In this document: positions 23,206-24,764 of the stretch, in pieces
How positions within the stretch are numbered: position 1 is the first letter of the stretch
Layout of the letters: every line of letters begins with the position of its first letter
From: CAZAFL01 sp964484465
GTDB taxonomy: Bacteria > Bacteroidota > Ignavibacteria > UBA10030 > SZUA-254
Assembly: GCA_964484465.1 (NCBI GenBank)
Contig: CAZAFL010000035.1
Coordinates: 1-24,764, forward strand
Length of the DNA: 24,764 nt
Direction: 5' to 3'
Notes under the pieces: generated by a model
What the model was told of the DNA's origin: nothing
The model's input: only the letters and a program-made list of their open reading frames with translations
Databases searched by the model: none
Program-made: the position numbers and the translations under genes

Positions 23206-23802
23206 TTAGTCTGGTTTTTCTGTCCGGAATTGATCAATAGTGGCAAACCAGTATTTCTGATTATTAATTCCGTCGTGAGAATATTTTATTAGTACAACCG
23301 TGATAGATGCAATGATCGTCTTATCTAACAAGGTATCAAGGATAGCGATGCTTGGGTTATTCTCCGTCACTTTAGTTTTCAAATTTGTAGGTGGGTCATC
23401 TATAACCACTGTGTCAGGAAAAACAACTCTTAGAAGGTCGACACGATGAAAAAACTTGTCCTGAGCAGTGCCAATTATCCAAAGCGAATCGACAAGGTAA
23501 TATCGGTAACAATAATGACATTCCCCCTCTCCAGATATTGGTTCACATGTGTCAAGGTATTCATTCAAGCTATCATTTAACGCACTTGACAGTGTGCCAC
23601 CCTTGTATTGTAGACGGCGAATGACCCGAGTCTTTACATTAAAGTGAAATTCGCCCTCGTGCTGATATGAAGTGCGGAATTGGTCAAAATCCATCCAATG
23701 GAAATTGGTGTCTGATGATCCAACCCTATGTTGAATTCTCGACTCTTGAGCGAGACAAATTGTGCCTAACCCTATGATCGGGATAAGGAAATAGAATTTC
23801 AT
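23206..23802 (-). CDS. Exported protein of unknown function (cassette gene)
   Basis: 198 residues from the ATG at 23802, chosen because it begins a signal peptide (MKFYFLIPIIGLGTICLAQ); the longer frame runs through site 14 and is not real. The mature part has 'SSDTNFHWMDFDQFRTSYQH', several Cys in 'CEPISGEGECHYCYRYYLVD', and 'VIIDD'-type strands. The Cys cluster suggests disulphide bonds or a metal site. No family recognised. Cassette ends GTTATGCGCCGTTACAATT with inverse GTTATGCGCCATTACAATT. Confidence 0.68.
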   Translation of the reverse strand: MKFYFLIPIIGLGTICLAQESRIQHRVGSSDTNFHWMDFDQFRTSYQHEGEFHFNVKTRVIRRLQYKGGTLSSALNDSLNEYLDTCEPISGEGECHYCYRYYLVDSLWIIGTAQDKFFHRVDLLRVVFPDTVVIDDPPTNLKTKVTENNPSIAILDTLLDKTIIASITVVLIKYSHDGINNQKYWFATIDQFRTEKPD

Positions 23803-23827
23803 TTGATATAACCTAAATTGTAATGGC

Positions 23828-23957
23828 GCATAACGTCTGGCAAAAACACGCAACATTTTTGTGAACAATAACAAAGACAAATGGCCAGTGAACAAAAATG
23901 TTGAATGCAGCTTTTGATTCGCAGACATGCCCAATGTCGTGTTTTTGCCTGTTAGCC
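23828..23957 (-). repeat. attC-like site 14 (130 bp)
   Basis: GCATAAC to GTTAGCC. Outer GGCAAAAACACG with CGTGTTTTTGCC; inner CAACATTTTTGT with ACAAAAATGTTG (perfect, one pair longer than site 10). GACATGCCCAATGTC replaces GACGTTCCCAACGTC with both arms changed together. Confidence 0.83.
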
Positions 23958-23981
23958 GCAGTTGGTTTGCGAGAGTCACGG

Positions 23982-24500
23982 TCATTTGGTACTCTTGCCT
24001 GCGAATGGTATTGTTTCCCATTTCCCTACAGGTATTCCGTTGATTGCTTCCGCTGGGGTAAATTTCCATTGGACTGCTGCACGTAAGATTGCCTTATTTG
24101 ATTCGGCGCTCTCGTCGCTCTTTATGATACATGCGCTGCTCACATCGCCGAGAGAGTCGATATACAACTTAACCAAAACTTTCCTGTAGCCGTGTTGGGA
24201 GGGAAAGTCAGGTGGGTGCCATGGTAGAACTCTGTGAATTGCAATAGCGAAGTTCCGAAAGTATTTATCTGCAGAGTTTTCTTTAAGAAATTCAACCCAA
24301 GTATCTTGATCAGGAGGTAATGACTTGGTTGTGTCAAAGATACAAGAACCTTTGAACAGAACTGGCAGCGCTTGGCCACTATCTATAGTAAAATGTTCAT
24401 CATTTTCTTGACTCATAGCTTGTTGCCTCAGCGCCGCGAGACTTGTTAGCACTAAAACGTGCCAAATAAAAACCTGCCTATATAGATTTGAGGTTCGCAT
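23982..24500 (-). CDS. TonB C-terminal-domain protein (cassette gene)
   Basis: 172 residues from the ATG at 24500; the longer frame enters site 15 and is rejected. An N-terminal hydrophobic helix (about 8-25, 'RQVFIWHVLVLTSLAAL') anchors or exports it. Residues about 106-166 match the TonB C-terminal fold: 'RKVLVKLYIDSLGDVSSACI', 'NKAILRAAVQWKFTPA' and 'GIPVGKWETIPF'. True TonB couples inner-membrane proton energy to outer-membrane receptors. This protein lacks the Pro-rich spacer, so it is more likely a small exported TonB-like domain. Ends GTTAGCCGCAGTTGGTTTGC with inverse GTTAGCCGCAATTGGTTTGC. Confidence 0.78.
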   Translation of the reverse strand: MRTSNLYRQVFIWHVLVLTSLAALRQQAMSQENDEHFTIDSGQALPVLFKGSCIFDTTKSLPPDQDTWVEFLKENSADKYFRNFAIAIHRVLPWHPPDFPSQHGYRKVLVKLYIDSLGDVSSACIIKSDESAESNKAILRAAVQWKFTPAEAINGIPVGKWETIPFAGKSTK

Positions 24501-24539
24501 AAATTTTGTGGATAGAGTCTGTACTAGCAAACCAATTGC

Positions 24540-24674
24540 GGCTAACGTGGCGCGGGAAGCACGCAGCGCGAGCTTGCCGCAGGCATAAGCGAGCATTGCC
24601 GTGCTTCCTGCAGTTGTGCGACGTTCGCGAAGCGAACGAGCGCAACAAGGGGTTTACCCCGCGCCACGTTGTGA
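24540..24674 (-). repeat. attC-like site 15, second sequence type (135 bp)
   Basis: GGCTAAC to GTTGTGA. Identical to site 5 from TAAC onward; only the first three bases (GGC against ACA) differ, as they belong to the neighbouring cassette. Confidence 0.75.
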
Positions 24675-24712
24675 CGGACAAGCTCATGAGCGAAGCGAAT
24701 GTCCGTTACAAC
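24668..24712. other. Micro-cassette body (45 bp), copy B
   Basis: Exact copy of 18591-18635. Identity stops right after ACAAC, where the next site begins (TCTCGG here, GTCTGG there). Confidence 0.62.
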
Positions 24713-24758
24713 TCTCGGAATAACGCTTTATTGCGTGATTACTTCTTTTCTGTTAGTA
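24706..24758 (-). repeat. Possible short attC-like site (53 bp)
   Basis: TTACAAC, CTCGGAATAACGC, a small hairpin (AATAACGC-TTTATT-GCGTGATT), then TTTTCTGTTAGTA. The beginning recalls site 9 (CTCGGCAAATAACGC) and the end is core-like. It is close to the window edge; low confidence. Confidence 0.35.
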
Positions 24759-24764
24759 GTGGCC

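Larger units (their letters stand above)
15540..24764 (-). mobile_element. Integron-like gene-cassette array (integrase not in window)
   Basis: At least 15 cassette bodies alternate with attC-like sites, and every gene lies on the - strand. Outer cores read NNNTAAC (left) and GTTANNN (right), the inverse-repeat form of attC R boxes. Each cassette body has its own inverted ends that differ from cassette to cassette: GTTATGCGCCGTTTGCAC (17206) with inverse GTTATGCGCCATTTGCAC (17893); GTTAGCCGCCGTTTGGTGC (20539) with inverse GTTAGCCGCCATTTGGTGC (21193); GTTATGCGCCGTTACAATT (23188) with inverse GTTATGCGCCATTACAATT (23834); GTTAGCCGCAGTTGGTTTGC (23951) with inverse GTTAGCCGCAATTGGTTTGC (24546). 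This shows that each gene moves as a unit with its ends. Genes read right to left, so an intI/attI would be expected beyond 24764. The array probably extended further left, where only decayed sites remain. Confidence 0.8.

Noticed and set aside
16431..24674. CRISPR array
   Set aside because: Repeats are about 130 bp, variable, separated by 45-900 bp, and the intervals hold genes; there are no cas genes.
16431..24674. Miniature transposons (MITE/REP) inserted between genes
   Set aside because: No target duplications; the matching sequences lie at the two ends of each gene-bearing interval, not on both sides of each repeat.
6056..24764. Integrase, transposase or phage genes
   Set aside because: None of the credible coding regions shows tyrosine or serine recombinase or DDE transposase motifs.

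Overview
The window looks like a scaffolded chromosome fragment (two 100-base N gaps at 8724-8823 and 12526-12625) from a bacterium of the Fibrobacterota-Chlorobiota-Bacteroidota group, possibly an Ignavibacteria/Chlorobi relative. The main clue is a type IX secretion C-terminal signal (FSETKKLVLLR-stop) on a secreted beta-propeller protein, together with many small exported lipoproteins and A+G-rich ribosome binding sites. The lineage is inferred, not proven.

Left part (1-6055, + strand): one tightly packed five-gene operon. It encodes a two-PDZ exported protein, an exported and membrane-anchored protein with an adaptor-like coiled-coil hairpin and a NEW3-like domain, an ABC ATPase, and two tandem paralogous ABC-2 permeases. 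The genes are 0, 18, 25 and 13 bases apart and probably form one envelope ABC export or remodelling complex.

Middle part (6210-15420, all on the - strand): small unrelated accessory genes (beta-carbonic-anhydrase-like, DUF1801, PrcB-like lipoprotein, T9SS beta-propeller, ICMT-type methyltransferase, serine hydrolase with TPRs, DUF4256, DUF5655, DUF3052, VOC). Between some of them lie decayed copies of the repeat that dominates the right part.

Right part (about 15540 to the window end, - strand): a gene-cassette array. Single small genes or gene-less stretches alternate with repeats of about 126-135 bp that begin (R)YNTAAC and end GTTANNY. I interpret these as attC-like recombination sites of a chromosomal integron read on the - strand. 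No integrase gene is present; by the usual layout it would lie to the right of the window. The sites are not textbook attC. Each cassette body carries its own terminal inverted repeat of about 13-23 bp reaching well beyond the 7-bp core. In all 15 cassettes compared, the mismatches are G.T wobbles when the + strand folds, with one G (left) / T (right) pair at an almost fixed place. Compensatory changes in the outer and inner stems, again wobble-tolerant only on the + strand, indicate selection for a folded + strand, which is the bottom strand relative to the cassette genes. One 170-bp gene-less cassette occurs twice without a difference. Sites decay towards the left, as expected for older cassettes far from an integrase.

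The cassette genes are mostly unknown exported proteins, lipoproteins and membrane proteins, plus a cupin, a GIY-YIG-like protein, a DUF4386 membrane protein and a TonB C-terminal-domain protein.
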